A stretch of DNA of 44,278 bases from Pelotomaculum propionicicum (GTDB lineage: Bacteria; Bacillota; Desulfotomaculia; Desulfotomaculales; Pelotomaculaceae): the NCBI RefSeq assembly GCF_004369225.1, contig NZ_QFFZ01000031.1, positions 1 through 44,278 on the forward strand, given 5' to 3'. This document shows positions 24,838 through 34,358 of the stretch, piece after piece (position 1 is the first letter of the stretch; every line of letters starts with the position of its first letter). The position numbers and the translations under genes were made by a program. A model generated the notes under the pieces. It was not told the origin of the DNA and made no database searches. It worked only from the letters and a program-made list of their open reading frames with translations.

Positions 24838-26001
24838 ATGAAAAGAATTGTTATTCTTGGAAGTACCGGGTCTATTGGCAGGCAGACGCTGGATGTGGTC
24901 AGGAGCCTGCCGGGAAAATTCAAAATTGTTGGACTGGCTGCAGGAAGTAATTGGCGCCTTTTGGCCGGCCAGATTAAAGAGTTCGGCCCGCTGGCCGCGG
25001 CCATGTCAGGTGAGGAAGAACTGGCAAGTTTAAAAACCGAACTAGCGCCTGGCTATATTCCCGATCTGTACCGGGGAAGGGAAGGCCTGGAGACACTTGC
25101 TACTATGCCTGAAGCAGATCTTGTAGTCGTGTCTGTGACCGGCGCCGCCGGTATTTTCCCAACCATTGCGGCTATTTGCGCCGGTAAAGACATCGCCTTG
25201 GCCAACAAGGAAACTCTGGTTGTGGCAGGACATCTGGTAATGGATTTGTCGGCCAGGTACAAAACAGGCATTTTGCCGGTTGACAGCGAACATTCAGCTG
25301 TCTGGCAATGCCTGCACGGCCTTGGTTCAGACCAGGTGGAGAAAATAATACTTACCGCCTCAGGCGGCCCGTTCCACCAGTTGAGCTTAAAAGAACTCGA
25401 AGGGGTGACCGCTGATATGGCCTTGCGGCACCCTAATTGGAACATGGGCAATAAAGTGACGATTGATTCGGCCACGTTGATGAATAAAGGTCTGGAAGTT
25501 ATTGAAGCAAAATGGCTGTTCGGGGTAAACTATTCTAAGATAGAAGTTGTGGTGCACCCCCAGAGTATTATCCATTCAGCCGTTGAATTTCTTGACGGTT
25601 CTGTTATAGCCCAAATGGGACTGCCTGATATGCGGCTGCCCATACAGTATGCCCTCACCTATCCGGACCGTTTGTCCGGAGCCGTTCCCAGGCTAAAGTT
25701 TACTGATTTGCAGGGGCTGACCTTTGAGCCGCCTGACCTTGAGAGGTTTCCCTCCCTGAGTCTGGCGTATGAAGCGGGAAGGGCGGGCGGCACCATGCCG
25801 GCGGTACTGAATGCCGCCAATGAAGTGGCTGTGGCATCATTTCTAGGTGGAACTATTTCTTTTAAAAACATTCCATATATTGTAGAATGTGTTATGGAAA
25901 AACACGAACTTTTAAGCAATCCCGGGCTGGAAGAAATTATGGCCGCGGATTACTGGGCAAGGGATTTGGCAAAAAAACAAATCGAGAAGAGTCTAATTTA
26001 A
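24838..26001 (+). CDS. dxr: 1-deoxy-D-xylulose-5-phosphate reductoisomerase
   Basis: 387 residues. It converts DXP to MEP with NADPH, the committed step of the MEP isoprenoid pathway that feeds uppS. The Rossmann start KRIVILGSTGSIGRQTLDVV is clear, as are ANKETLVVAG, PVDSEHSAVWQCL and HPNWNMGNKVTIDSATLMNKG, which bind metal and substrate. The ribosome-binding site is weak (TTGGGG before the ATG). rseP follows after 20 bases. Confidence 0.97.
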   Translation: MKRIVILGSTGSIGRQTLDVVRSLPGKFKIVGLAAGSNWRLLAGQIKEFGPLAAAMSGEEELASLKTELAPGYIPDLYRGREGLETLATMPEADLVVVSVTGAAGIFPTIAAICAGKDIALANKETLVVAGHLVMDLSARYKTGILPVDSEHSAVWQCLHGLGSDQVEKIILTASGGPFHQLSLKELEGVTADMALRHPNWNMGNKVTIDSATLMNKGLEVIEAKWLFGVNYSKIEVVVHPQSIIHSAVEFLDGSVIAQMGLPDMRLPIQYALTYPDRLSGAVPRLKFTDLQGLTFEPPDLERFPSLSLAYEAGRAGGTMPAVLNAANEVAVASFLGGTISFKNIPYIVECVMEKHELLSNPGLEEIMAADYWARDLAKKQIEKSLI

Positions 26002-26021
26002 AACTAAACTGAGGTGTTTAA

Positions 26022-27080
26022 ATGCTGACTGCTGTCGCTTCTATTTTTGTATTTGGACTGCTGATATTTTTTCATGAGTTTGGTCATTTTATGATCGCCA
26101 AGTTGGTAGGAATTAAGGTCTATGAATTCAGTCTTAGCTTCGGGCCGAAACTTATCACTGTCCCCGGCGCGGATACAACATACAACCTTCGCCTGCTGCC
26201 GCTGGGCGGGTTTGTGCGTATGGCCGGGATGGAGCCGAACGAGGAAATAGACGTCCTGGATCAGGACAGGGTTTTTAATAAAAAAACTGTTTTCCAGCGC
26301 ATATCAGTGATTATTGCGGGCCCGATCATGAATTTTTTCTTAGCCATATTATTGCTGGCGGTAATGATTTCCTTTCAAGGCGAGCCTGTTCCTTCTAACG
26401 TTAGCGGTGCAGGGGAGGTAATCGCCGGCGCCCCGGCACAAAAAGCGGGTATTATGGCCGGTGATAAAATTGTGGCTGTGGACGGCCAGCCGATCAACAC
26501 ATGGGAGGAACTGGTGGCTGTCATCGGCGCGAGGCCGGACCAGGAGATAACGGTTGATGTAATCAGAAACAATGAAAAATTGCAGCTTGCCATGAAGACA
26601 GAAAGAAATGAAGCAGGACAGGGGAAAATAGGCATCTACCCAATGGAGGAATATAAAAGGGTAGGCCCTTTAAGAGCTCTTTCCCTGGGCGCCGAATGGA
26701 CAGTGAAAATTACAGTGACAATCATGGATTTCATTTCCAAGATGATCTTCGGCCAGGCTCCCCCGGACCTGGGCGGGCCGGTCAGAGTGGTTACCGAGAT
26801 AGGCAAAGCCGCTCATGTAGGCTTTTTCATGCTGATCCAAATGGCGGCTATTCTGAGCATAAACCTGGGTCTGTTCAACCTCTTTCCCATACCTGCCCTG
26901 GACGGCAGCCGCATTCTTTTCCTGATCTGGGAAAAGCTTAGAGGCCGCCCGGTTGACCCGGTAAGGGAGAATTTCATCCACCTGGTGGGTTTCGGGCTGC
27001 TCTTACTGCTAATGGTAGTCATCACCTATAACGACATTCTGCATATATTTGTAGTTAATCAAGGCTCCGGCCTGCAGTAA
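26022..27080 (+). CDS. rseP: RIP metalloprotease RseP (site-2 protease, M50)
   Basis: 352 residues. HEFGH (H18-E19-x-x-H22) in the first membrane helix and NLFPIPALDGSRILF near residue 285 carry the zinc site. One PDZ domain sits in between (about 127-190; AGAPAQKAGIMAGDKIVAVDG). It cleaves membrane anti-sigma factors and signal-peptide remnants. AGGTG lies upstream of the ATG. The TAA stop is followed immediately by an inverted-repeat element. Confidence 0.96.
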   Translation: MLTAVASIFVFGLLIFFHEFGHFMIAKLVGIKVYEFSLSFGPKLITVPGADTTYNLRLLPLGGFVRMAGMEPNEEIDVLDQDRVFNKKTVFQRISVIIAGPIMNFFLAILLLAVMISFQGEPVPSNVSGAGEVIAGAPAQKAGIMAGDKIVAVDGQPINTWEELVAVIGARPDQEITVDVIRNNEKLQLAMKTERNEAGQGKIGIYPMEEYKRVGPLRALSLGAEWTVKITVTIMDFISKMIFGQAPPDLGGPVRVVTEIGKAAHVGFFMLIQMAAILSINLGLFNLFPIPALDGSRILFLIWEKLRGRPVDPVRENFIHLVGFGLLLLLMVVITYNDILHIFVVNQGSGLQ

Positions 27081-27274
27081 GAAGTGAGAAATGGGCCGTG
27101 GGAATTGAGACGTGTGATGTGGGAATGAAAGATAGCCTTTAGGGTCAATGACCCAAAAAAGAAATCCGGACAAGCGTTGTGACGGACTTAAGCAGCATAA
27201 CAAATTAGATTCTAACGACAAAATAGGAATGCCAGAATCTCACGTCTCACTTCCCACGGCTCACATCTAAAATA
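27081..27274. repeat. Intergenic inverted-repeat element, family 1, copy B
   Basis: The left arm (27081-27127) contains GGGCCGTGGGAATTGAGACG. The right arm (27225-27274) contains CACGTCTCACTTCCCACGGC, its reverse complement with one mismatch in the core. The inner edge of the right arm is AGGAATGCC, as in copy C. It starts at the first base after the rseP stop and ends 12 bases before the ispG ATG. The 97 bases between the arms hold no gene, only a small GGGTCAATGACCC palindrome at 27141-27153. Confidence 0.85.
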
Positions 27275-27286
27275 TGGGGTATTATT

Positions 27287-28339
27287 ATGGTTCGCAGAAA
27301 AACAAGGGCGGTTTTCATCGGAAATGTTCAGGTGGGCGGTGACGCGCCTGTCAGTGTACAGTCTATGACCAATACCGACACCCGGGACGCCGCGGCGACA
27401 ATAGAGCAAATCAGGCAGCTGGCCATGGACGGCTGCGAGATAATCCGCGTGGCTGTACCCGACCGGGAGGCCGCGGCGGTGCTACCCGCGATTCTTAAAG
27501 AAATTACCATTCCACTGGTCGCCGATATCCATTTCGACTACCGCCTGGCCCTGGAGGCTGTTAAGGCCGGTGTTGCCGCTCTCAGGATCAACCCCGGCAA
27601 TATCGGCGGCAGGGATAAGGTTGAAGAAGTGGTGAAGGCGGCAGCGGCCAGAGGTATCCCGATCCGGATCGGGGTCAACACAGGCTCCCTTGAAAAAGAA
27701 GTTGTGGCAAGGTGCGGGGGGATCACTGCCGGGGCTATGGTGGAGAGTGCCCTGCGTCATATCGAAATCCTGGAGAAGCTGAACTTCTTTGATATTAAAA
27801 TATCCTTAAAAGCGTCCAACGTGCCGTTGATGGTTGAGGCCTACCGTCTCTTGGCCGCTCAGGTGGACTACCCCTTTCACCTGGGTGTGACTGAGGCCGG
27901 CACGCTTAATTCCGGCACAGTCAAATCGGCTGTGGGTATAGGTATATTATTAAATGAAGGAATCGGTGACACTATTCGCGTCTCTCTTACCGGGAACCCA
28001 GCCCACGAGGTAAGAGTGGGATATGAAATATTAAAAGCGCTGGGGCTGCGCAGGAGAGGCGTTGAGCTTATATCCTGCCCTACCTGCGGCCGCACCCGCA
28101 TAGATTTGATTAAGATTGCCGGTGAAGTGGAAGAAAGGCTGCAGAGTCTGGACAAGCCGCTCAAGGTCGCAGTCATGGGCTGTGAGGTAAACGGTCCTGG
28201 CGAAGCGCGTGAAGCGGATGTCGGCATTGCCGGCGGCAAGGGGACAGGACTTATCTTTCGCAAAGGTGAGATCGTCCGCAGAGTGCCTGAGGACAGGCTG
28301 GTGGACGAGCTATTAAAAGAAATTGAAACATTAAAGTGA
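27287..28339 (+). CDS. ispG: 4-hydroxy-3-methylbut-2-en-1-yl diphosphate synthase (IspG/GcpE)
   Basis: 350 residues. It reduces MEcPP to HMBPP with a [4Fe-4S] cluster, the next-to-last MEP step. The cluster cysteines are C264 and C267 in [12 protein letters not shown] and C299 in [12 protein letters not shown]. The N-terminal TIM barrel starts [19 protein letters not shown]. The ferredoxin encoded at 21722 would be a plausible electron donor, but this is inference. The start is ATG 27287 with ATGGGGT upstream. This is the ferredoxin/flavodoxin-dependent bacterial form by length. Confidence 0.97.
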   Translation: MVRRKTRAVFIGNVQVGGDAPVSVQSMTNTDTRDAAATIEQIRQLAMDGCEIIRVAVPDREAAAVLPAILKEITIPLVADIHFDYRLALEAVKAGVAALRINPGNIGGRDKVEEVVKAAAARGIPIRIGVNTGSLEKEVVARCGGITAGAMVESALRHIEILEKLNFFDIKISLKASNVPLMVEAYRLLAAQVDYPFHLGVTEAGTLNSGTVKSAVGIGILLNEGIGDTIRVSLTGNPAHEVRVGYEILKALGLRRRGVELISCPTCGRTRIDLIKIAGEVEERLQSLDKPLKVAVMGCEVNGPGEAREADVGIAGGKGTGLIFRKGEIVRRVPEDRLVDELLKEIETLK

Positions 28340-28374
28340 TAATAGTTTATACCTAGGTGAAAAGAAAAAACAAT

Positions 28375-28430
28375 TTGACAGGATTAACAGGATTTGAAAA
28401 TAGATTAACAGGTTTTAGGATTTGAATTTT
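28375..28430. repeat. CAGGATTAACAGGATT-type intergenic repeat
   Basis: TTGACAGGATTAACAGGATT is followed by AGATTAACAGGTTTTAGGATT, an imperfect tandem. I recall this ACAGGATTAACAGG type as a dispersed intergenic repeat in several bacteria. No matching second arm is visible here. The rest of 28340-28520 is A+T-rich non-coding DNA. Confidence 0.5.
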
Positions 28431-28520
28431 CAAGTTAAAAAGCAAGATTTAATTGCGTTTCTCAATCCATAGAGGCAAAAAGAATAAACATTTTTGAAGA
28501 AAATATTCAGGAGGAGTTTC

Positions 28521-30233
28521 ATGCGAGCGACATCTTTACTGGCGCCTACACTGAGGGAGGCGCCCGCGGAGGCAGAGATAATAAGCCACCAGCTGTTGGT
28601 GCGGGCTGGTTTTATCAGAAGAGTGGCGGCCGGTGTGTATAATTATTTGCCTCTGACCATGCGTGTGCTCAAGAAAATAGAGCAAATAATACGGGAGGAA
28701 ATGGATGCCGCGGGCGGGCAGGAACTGCTGATGCCGATTATACAGCCGGCGGAACTGTGGCAGGATTCAGGCCGCTGGAACGTGTATGGCCCTGAACTGT
28801 TCCGGCTTAAAGACAGGCATGACCGCGATTTCGCTTTAGGCCCCACACATGAAGAGATTATCACCAGCCTGGTAAAAGGGGAAGTCAGCTCTTACAAGCA
28901 GCTGCCGCTGCTTTTGTACCAGATCCAGAACAAATACAGGGATGAGCGGCGCCCCCGCTTTGGCCTGCTGCGGGGCAGAGAGTTTATTATGAAGGACCTT
29001 TATTCCTTCGACCGGGACCAAGAAGGTCTGGATGTAAGCTATATGAAGATGTACCATGCCTACACCAAGATTTTTAAGCGCTGCGGCCTGACTTTCAGGC
29101 CGGTGGAGGCGGACTCGGGCGCCATCGGGGGAAGCGATACGCACGAGTTTATGGTGCTGGCTGATTCAGGTGAGGCAGCGGTCCTTTTCTGCGGCAATGA
29201 AGACTGTGAATATGCCGCTAACGTAGAGAAAGCGGCCCAGGTCTTTAAAAACGAAAAAGAAAAAGAAGAATTAAAACCTCTATCAGTAAAAGAAACTCCA
29301 AACATGCGCACTGTAGAGCAGGTAAGCACTTTTCTAAATATAAAGCCGCAAAAAATTATTAAAACAATACTCTACGAAAATGAGCATGGAGTCGTCGCAG
29401 CCCTGGTCAGGGGGGACAGGGAGGTCAATGAAATAAAGCTTTTGAACGCGCTGGGCTGCCTGCGGCTTGATTTAGCCGGTGAAAACACTGTGAAAAAGGC
29501 AACCGGCGCCGCGGTCGGCTTTGCCGGTCCGGTTGGCTTAAAGGGCATCAAGATCATTGCCGATTTGGAAGTAGCGGCACTGGTCAACGCTGTGGCCGGC
29601 GCCAACAAGGGTGATGCTCACATAATTAATGTCAATCCCGGGCGTGATTTTACCATTGATCTCTTAACGGACATTAGGATGGTACAGGCCGGCGAGCCCT
29701 GTCCCAGTTGTGGCAGTGAGCTTAAAGAGGCCAGGGGCATTGAGGTCGGCCAGGTCTTTAAACTCGGTGACAAATACAGCAAAATATTGGGCGCCACCTA
29801 TTCAGACGAAAATGGGACGTCCAAAACCATTATTATGGGATGTTACGGTATTGGCGTAACCAGGACGATGGCCGCGGCCGTCGAGCAAAATCACGATCAG
29901 GACGGGATCATCTGGCCGGCTTCAATTGCGCCGTTCCACACAGTGATCATACCTGTCAACACCAGGGACAGCAGCCAGGTTGATCTGGCGGAAGAAATAT
30001 ACGGCCGGCTGTGGAGCGGGGGTGTTGAAACAGTTCTGGACGACAGGGCTGAACGGGCCGGAGTCAAATTTAAGGACGCCGACTTGATTGGTTACCCGCT
30101 GCGCATAACCATCGGCTCGAAAGCCGTTGCCGAAAAGCAGGTTGAGGTGCGGGTGCGCAAAACAGGCGAAATGTACTTAGTCCCCCTGGATCAAGTTGAG
30201 TCAGTGGTGCGGGAGTTGTTGGGCAAACTGTAA
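28521..30233 (+). CDS. proS: Prolyl-tRNA synthetase (bacterial type)
   Basis: 570 residues. A class II enzyme that charges tRNA-Pro. [20 protein letters not shown] is the standard bacterial N-terminus. Motif 2 lies at [20 protein letters not shown] YbaK-like editing insert sits in the middle (about 220-385), and motif 3 ([16 protein letters not shown]) and the anticodon-binding domain follow. ATG 28521 is the start, with AGGAGGAG (28509-28516) before it; the frame is open back to 28494 but has no site there. No T-box leader is visible. Confidence 0.97.
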   Translation: MRATSLLAPTLREAPAEAEIISHQLLVRAGFIRRVAAGVYNYLPLTMRVLKKIEQIIREEMDAAGGQELLMPIIQPAELWQDSGRWNVYGPELFRLKDRHDRDFALGPTHEEIITSLVKGEVSSYKQLPLLLYQIQNKYRDERRPRFGLLRGREFIMKDLYSFDRDQEGLDVSYMKMYHAYTKIFKRCGLTFRPVEADSGAIGGSDTHEFMVLADSGEAAVLFCGNEDCEYAANVEKAAQVFKNEKEKEELKPLSVKETPNMRTVEQVSTFLNIKPQKIIKTILYENEHGVVAALVRGDREVNEIKLLNALGCLRLDLAGENTVKKATGAAVGFAGPVGLKGIKIIADLEVAALVNAVAGANKGDAHIINVNPGRDFTIDLLTDIRMVQAGEPCPSCGSELKEARGIEVGQVFKLGDKYSKILGATYSDENGTSKTIIMGCYGIGVTRTMAAAVEQNHDQDGIIWPASIAPFHTVIIPVNTRDSSQVDLAEEIYGRLWSGGVETVLDDRAERAGVKFKDADLIGYPLRITIGSKAVAEKQVEVRVRKTGEMYLVPLDQVESVVRELLGKL

Positions 30234-31428
30234 GCTCAGCTATTATTCCCAGCGTGAAATCTGGAAGAGGGTATCGAAAATAAGCAAGCTAAACAGGGTT
30301 CTGATTTTATCCGTTACTGTAGGCGCGGGCCATATGCGCACTGCCGAGGCGGTGAAGAAAGCGGCGCTGTCTGCTAATCCCGGAGCTGAAGTGGTAATAC
30401 TTGACACTTTTCGCTATGCCAGCCCGTTCCTGGAAAGAGTAGTTCTGGGGACCTACATGGAAATGCTGAAAATGTCTCCGGTCATATATGGTTACCTGTA
30501 CCGTCAGGCAGAGCATGGACGGCCCTTATCAGGCAGAGGGAAAACTGAATTTAACAGGATTTTGAACATTTTAGCCGCTCCCAGGCTGGTTAAATACATA
30601 GGTGACTTTAAGCCGGAAAGCATTATATGCACTCACCCTTTTCCTCTGGGAATTGTTTCTTACATGAAAAAGAAGGGTACTTTTAAAGGTCCTGTTTTTG
30701 GGGTGATAACTGATTATACTATCCACTCTTTCTGGATTTTTCCGGAAGTAGACTACTATATCGTTGGATCTGAAAAGCTGGTTGACCAGTGTGTCGATTA
30801 CGGCATCGCTCCTCAACAGGTTTGCCCCACAGGCATTCCAATCAACCCGGAGTTCGGTGTCAGGTGCGATAAAAGAAAGTTGAAAGAGCAGCTGGGGCTT
30901 GACCCCGAACTGCCGGCCATACTGCTTATGGGCGGCGGTCTGGGCATGGGGCCGTTGGAATCTTCGCTTAAAACCCTTGGCGACAGCATGGATTACCAGT
31001 TAATCTGTGTAGCCGGTTCGAATAAAACGCTGCATGAAAAACTAAGCAGGGTGGCGCAATCCCTTTCATGCCTGGTCAAGGTTTATGGTTTCGTTGAAAA
31101 TATACACCAGCTCATGGCTGCTTCCGATTTTATGGTTGGCAAAGCCGGGGGGCTGACCTGCGCCGAGGCAATGGCACAGGCGCTGCCGATATTCATCATC
31201 GACCCGCTGCCGGGTCAGGAAGAAAGAAACACAGAATTTATGACAGCCGCGGGCGCCGGAGTCAGAGTAGAAGAAAAGAACCTGACCGGTGTCATCCAGT
31301 CCTGCCTGGCCGAGCCGGATAAAATTAAAAAAATGGCTGAAGCCGCGGCTGCTCTGGGCAAGCCGGACGCCGCCCGCGACGCGGTAGATTTTATTGCTAG
31401 AGCGATTGAAAAAGCAAGAGCAGTTTGA
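30196..31428 (+). CDS. MGDG synthase/UgtP-like GT-B glycosyltransferase (start uncertain)
   Basis: A GT-B glycosyltransferase of the monogalactosyldiacylglycerol synthase family. The N-terminal domain starts [20 protein letters not shown], and the sugar-nucleotide site is at [17 protein letters not shown]. Such enzymes glycosylate diacylglycerol for membrane glycolipids or lipoteichoic acid anchors. The natural N-terminus seems to be [13 protein letters not shown] from 30271, but that codon is GTA. The only canonical in-frame start upstream is TTG 30196, inside proS without a ribosome-binding site, and the next is ATG 30334, which would remove the conserved N-terminal strand. GGAAGAGG at 30263-30270 fits a start near 30271-30280. 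The stop TGA is overlapped by a repeat element. Confidence 0.82.
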   Translation: MSQWCGSCWANCKLSYYSQREIWKRVSKISKLNRVLILSVTVGAGHMRTAEAVKKAALSANPGAEVVILDTFRYASPFLERVVLGTYMEMLKMSPVIYGYLYRQAEHGRPLSGRGKTEFNRILNILAAPRLVKYIGDFKPESIICTHPFPLGIVSYMKKKGTFKGPVFGVITDYTIHSFWIFPEVDYYIVGSEKLVDQCVDYGIAPQQVCPTGIPINPEFGVRCDKRKLKEQLGLDPELPAILLMGGGLGMGPLESSLKTLGDSMDYQLICVAGSNKTLHEKLSRVAQSLSCLVKVYGFVENIHQLMAASDFMVGKAGGLTCAEAMAQALPIFIIDPLPGQEERNTEFMTAAGAGVRVEEKNLTGVIQSCLAEPDKIKKMAEAAAALGKPDAARDAVDFIARAIEKARAV

Positions 31429-31641
31429 GACGTGAGCCGTGAGACATGAGCCGTGAGATCCTGGTATTCCTATTGGGTCTTACTATGGTGTATACCGCTC
31501 TCGCGATGTTTAGGAATTAATGGAGCTTGCATACACAATAAAAATCGCAGTGATGTGAGAGTATGAGGCAATTAAAAAAGCTTAAGACTTGAGAGGAATG
31601 CCTGTATCCCACGTCCCACTTCCCACGACTCACATCCAAAA
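31427..31641. repeat. Intergenic inverted-repeat element, family 1, copy C
   Basis: The left arm (31427-31471) starts GAGACGTGAGCCGTGAGACA and ends GGTATTCCT. The right arm (31593-31641) starts AGGAATGCC and carries CCCACGTCCCACTTCCCACG. Over about 43 bases the arms align as reverse complements with roughly three quarters identity. The left arm starts on the second base of the TGA of the glycosyltransferase gene. The right arm ends just before AAGAGGG, the ribosome-binding site of the next gene. No gene lies inside. Confidence 0.85.
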
Positions 31642-31656
31642 TAAGAGGGTGTTGCC

Positions 31657-32337
31657 ATGTTTGCTGGGATTAGCGAGGGTGATTTAATCTTAAGACTGGT
31701 TATGTCGGTAATTCTTGGAGGCTTTATCGGCCTGGAGCGGGAGAGGCTGCTTGTTGGTTACCGCACATATTCCGCCGGTTTCAGGACGCATATCCTGGTA
31801 GCTGTAGGCGCAGCCGTCTGTATGGTGGTTTCCGAGGGGCTTCATTATCAATTCAAGGGTGATGCGGCCCGTATAGCCGCTCAGGTAGTAAGCGGCATAG
31901 GTTTTCTGGGCGCCGGCGCGATCATGCGGGAAGGCCTGCTGATCCGCGGCCTGACTACAGCCGCCAGTTTGTGGGTCGTCGCCTCTGTTGGGCTGGCCTG
32001 CGGCGCCGGTTATTACCTCGCGGCAACACTGGGCACCCTGTTAGTCCTATTTACTCTCGTGCTTTTGGGGGCATTTGAGGATTTAATCCGCGGCAAAAGC
32101 AAATATGACCTTCTAAGTATAGTAGTTTCGGATCAAACTGAACAAGTAAAGGTAGTCAGGACTTATATCGAAGAGCGGCTGGGGATAGTCCAAAAAGTTG
32201 AAGTGAGCAAAATGATGGAGGCCGGCAAGGTGCTGCTTGAGGTTTATATCAAACCGTCGCCTGAGGCTAATATGATAGATATTTTGCATCATCTGACCAC
32301 ATTACCCGGAGTTTACAGGGTTGAACACAGGGCTTAG
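31657..32337 (+). CDS. MgtC/SapB family membrane protein
   Basis: 226 residues. The N-terminal hydrophobic domain (about 1-140) holds GGFIGLERERL, the conserved MgtC block, then SGIGFLGAGAIMREG and RGLTTAASLWVVASVGLACG. The C-terminal part (about 150-226) is an ACT-like soluble domain. MgtC proteins affect magnesium homeostasis or restrain F-type ATP synthase in pathogens; here the role is open. No M-box riboswitch is visible; the upstream gap is a repeat element. It sits where polC often lies in this cluster. Confidence 0.92.
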   Translation: MFAGISEGDLILRLVMSVILGGFIGLERERLLVGYRTYSAGFRTHILVAVGAAVCMVVSEGLHYQFKGDAARIAAQVVSGIGFLGAGAIMREGLLIRGLTTAASLWVVASVGLACGAGYYLAATLGTLLVLFTLVLLGAFEDLIRGKSKYDLLSIVVSDQTEQVKVVRTYIEERLGIVQKVEVSKMMEAGKVLLEVYIKPSPEANMIDILHHLTTLPGVYRVEHRA

Positions 32338-32350
32338 CCCCATTTTGCCC

Positions 32351-32379
32351 TTGTCAACAATTATCTTCTGTGATATACT
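32351..32379 (+). promoter_or_regulatory. Sigma-A promoter for the rimP-nusA-infB operon
   Basis: TTGTCA (32351-32356), a 17-base spacer, TATACT (32374-32379). This is the best promoter in the window. Transcription would start near 32386, about 127 bases before rimP. Confidence 0.8.
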
Positions 32380-32417
32380 TTACATGGTTTATGGCAAGGG
32401 AGATTTTGTTTTGTGTA

Positions 32418-32445
32418 AAGGAGTGGGTAACGCCCACTCTTTCGT
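32418..32445 (+). promoter_or_regulatory. Hairpin in the rimP leader, possible attenuator
   Basis: GAGTGGG pairs with CCCACTC across TAACG, flanked by AAAG on the left and TTTCGTC on the right. The T run is short, so it is a weak terminator or a processing or stability structure in the leader. Control of the nusA operon by attenuation is known in other bacteria; here it is inference. Confidence 0.4.
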
Positions 32446-32512
32446 CTTATCATGCGCCAAAGGTTTCTTTAAAACCACCTAAGTACTAAATCTTGTCCGG
32501 GAGGACGCGCTG

Positions 32513-32974
32513 TTGACTAAAATGAGAGTTGTAGAGATAGTTGAGAAATTAGTAAGCCCCTGCATCTCAGAATCCGGTATGGAGTTGGTGGATGTCGAGT
32601 TTGTAAAAGAGGGCGGCAACTGGTACCTGCGCGTGTTTTTAGATAAACCGGGAGGCATAGGCATTGAGGACTGCCGCCTGATTTCAGAAAAAATTGATAA
32701 ATTGCTGGACGAAAAGGACCCCATCCCCCAATCATATTTTTTGGAAGTTTCTTCACCTGGGATGGAAAGGCCGTTAAAAAAACTATCTGACTTCGAGCGC
32801 TTTAAAGGTTCGCTTGCTGTGATCGGCACTTATGCGGCAGTAGAAGGCAAAAAGAATATTACAGGCAGGATCACATCTGTGCAGGGGGACAGCATAACTT
32901 TTGACGTGGCAGGAACTGAAATGACCATACCCTACAAGCAAGTAGCGTCCGCACGGTTGAAAGCGGAATTTTAA
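32513..32974 (+). CDS. rimP: Ribosome maturation factor RimP
   Basis: 153 residues. It helps late 30S assembly. Conserved: ELVDVEFVKEGGNWYLRVFLDKPGGIGIEDCR and YFLEVSSPGMERPLK, here split so as not to run on. The C-terminal SH3-like barrel follows. TTG 32513 has GGGAGG 8 bases upstream; the ATG at 32522 is an alternative that would shorten it by 3 residues. First gene of the rimP-nusA-ylxR-infB operon. Confidence 0.95.
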   Translation: MTKMRVVEIVEKLVSPCISESGMELVDVEFVKEGGNWYLRVFLDKPGGIGIEDCRLISEKIDKLLDEKDPIPQSYFLEVSSPGMERPLKKLSDFERFKGSLAVIGTYAAVEGKKNITGRITSVQGDSITFDVAGTEMTIPYKQVASARLKAEF

Positions 32975-32995
32975 TAGTTTCGGGGAGGAAAAATA

Positions 32996-34078
32996 ATGAA
33001 TGCCGAATTTTTGGAAGCCCTGAGGGATCTGGAAAAAGAAAAGGGCATTTCGGTCGACGTACTGCTGGAGGCTATTGAAGCAGCGTTATTATCAGCTTAC
33101 AAGCGGAATTTTGGCTCGCTGCAAAATGCCCGTGTCCACATAGATCGTGAAACCGGGGATTTTAGGGTTTACACGCAGAGGGTTGTTAAGGAGCAAGTGG
33201 AAGACCAACGGCAGGAAATTACAGTTGAAGATGCGCAAAAAATTAATCCGAGTTATGAACCGGGTGACATTGTTGAAACAGAAGTTACGCCCAGGAATTT
33301 CGGACGGATTGCCGCTCAGACCGCTAAACAGGTGGTGGTCCAGCGTATCCGGGAAGCTGAGAGAAACATAATTTTTGAGGAGTTTGCCAACCGTGAGGGT
33401 GATATAGTCACAGGTGTTGTGCAGCGGCTGGAACAAAAGAACGTTTTTATAGAACTGGGAAAAACGGAAGCAATCCTTGCCCCTTCAGAACAAATGCCGG
33501 GTGAAGAATACCGGCAGGGAGGGCGCATCAAGGTTTATATCATAGAAGTCAGAAAAACCACCAAAGGCCCCCAGATCCTGGTTTCACGCACTCACCCGGG
33601 CTTACTGAAAAGGCTTTTTGAACTGGAAGTGCCCGAGCTGCTGGAAGGCATTGTGGAGCTTAAAGGTGTCGCCAGGGAAGCCGGCGCCCGTTCCAAGCTG
33701 GCGGTCTTCTCCAAGGATGACAATGTTGATCCTGTCGGAGCCTGTGTGGGGCCGAAGGGAATGAGGGTGCAGAATATTGTCAACGAGCTTAACGGTGAAA
33801 AAATAGACATTATAAAATGGAATCCCGATCCTTCCAAGTTTGTGGCAAGTTCGCTCAGCCCCGCTAAAGTTGTCGCTGTTGAAATATGGGAAGAAGAGAA
33901 AGTGGCTAGAGTTATTGTGCCAGATTACCAGCTATCCCTGGCTATCGGCAAAGAAGGACAGAATGCGCGCCTGGCTGCAAAATTAACCGGCTGGAAAATT
34001 GACATTAAGAGCGAATCTCAAATGAGAGAGATTTATCCTGATGAGTACGGTGTTCTCTTTGAGTCTGAATATGAATAG
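32996..34078 (+). CDS. nusA: Transcription factor NusA
   Basis: 360 residues, the short Gram-positive form without C-terminal acidic repeats. N-terminal RNA polymerase-binding domain, S1 domain (about 135-200; [20 protein letters not shown]), then KH1 and KH2 ([19 protein letters not shown] and [19 protein letters not shown]). It controls pausing, termination and antitermination. GGGGAGG lies before the ATG. The ylxR gene follows after 13 bases. Confidence 0.97.
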   Translation: MNAEFLEALRDLEKEKGISVDVLLEAIEAALLSAYKRNFGSLQNARVHIDRETGDFRVYTQRVVKEQVEDQRQEITVEDAQKINPSYEPGDIVETEVTPRNFGRIAAQTAKQVVVQRIREAERNIIFEEFANREGDIVTGVVQRLEQKNVFIELGKTEAILAPSEQMPGEEYRQGGRIKVYIIEVRKTTKGPQILVSRTHPGLLKRLFELEVPELLEGIVELKGVAREAGARSKLAVFSKDDNVDPVGACVGPKGMRVQNIVNELNGEKIDIIKWNPDPSKFVASSLSPAKVVAVEIWEEEKVARVIVPDYQLSLAIGKEGQNARLAAKLTGWKIDIKSESQMREIYPDEYGVLFESEYE

Positions 34079-34091
34079 GGGGGATACGCCG

Positions 34092-34358
34092 GTGCCTAAG
34101 GTAAAAAAAATACCCCAGCGCATGTGTGTCGGATGCCAGGAGATGAAGCCCAAGAAGCAGCTGATCCGGGTTGTGCGTACACCTGAAGATAAAATAGAGA
34201 TTGACCCCACTGGAAAGCGGTCCGGACGAGGCGCATATATCTGCCCGGAATTGGATTGCCTGGCTAAAGCGCTTAAAGGTAAACGCCTGGATAAAGCCCT
34301 GCAGCGTTCTATAGGGCAGGAATTAGTGGAAGATCTGAAAAAGGGGCTGGTAAAGTAA
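34092..34358 (+). CDS. ylxR: YlxR/RnpM family RNA-binding protein (DUF448)
   Basis: 88 residues from GTG 34092. The family signature is clear: RMCVGCQEMKPKKQLIRVVR, then GKRSGRGAYICP. YlxR (RnpM) binds RNase P RNA and modulates it in B. subtilis (recent literature, recalled). AGGGGGGAT lies upstream. The frame is open back to 34041, but that part overlaps nusA and lacks a site. The usual next gene, ylxQ, is absent: infB starts 89 bases later. Confidence 0.93.
   Translation: MPKVKKIPQRMCVGCQEMKPKKQLIRVVRTPEDKIEIDPTGKRSGRGAYICPELDCLAKALKGKRLDKALQRSIGQELVEDLKKGLVK

Noticed and set aside
28340-28520. T-box or other riboswitch in front of proS (also checked before trpS and ribF)
   Set aside because: No T-box sequence (GGGTGG-type with CCGCG), FMN element or terminator/antiterminator pair is visible.
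12973-31641. CRISPR array made of the CACGTC repeats
   Set aside because: Copies are single, far apart and in inverted pairs; there are no regular spacers and no cas genes.
31427-31656. M-box (magnesium) riboswitch before the MgtC gene
   Set aside because: The gap is explained by repeat element C, and no M-box core is visible.
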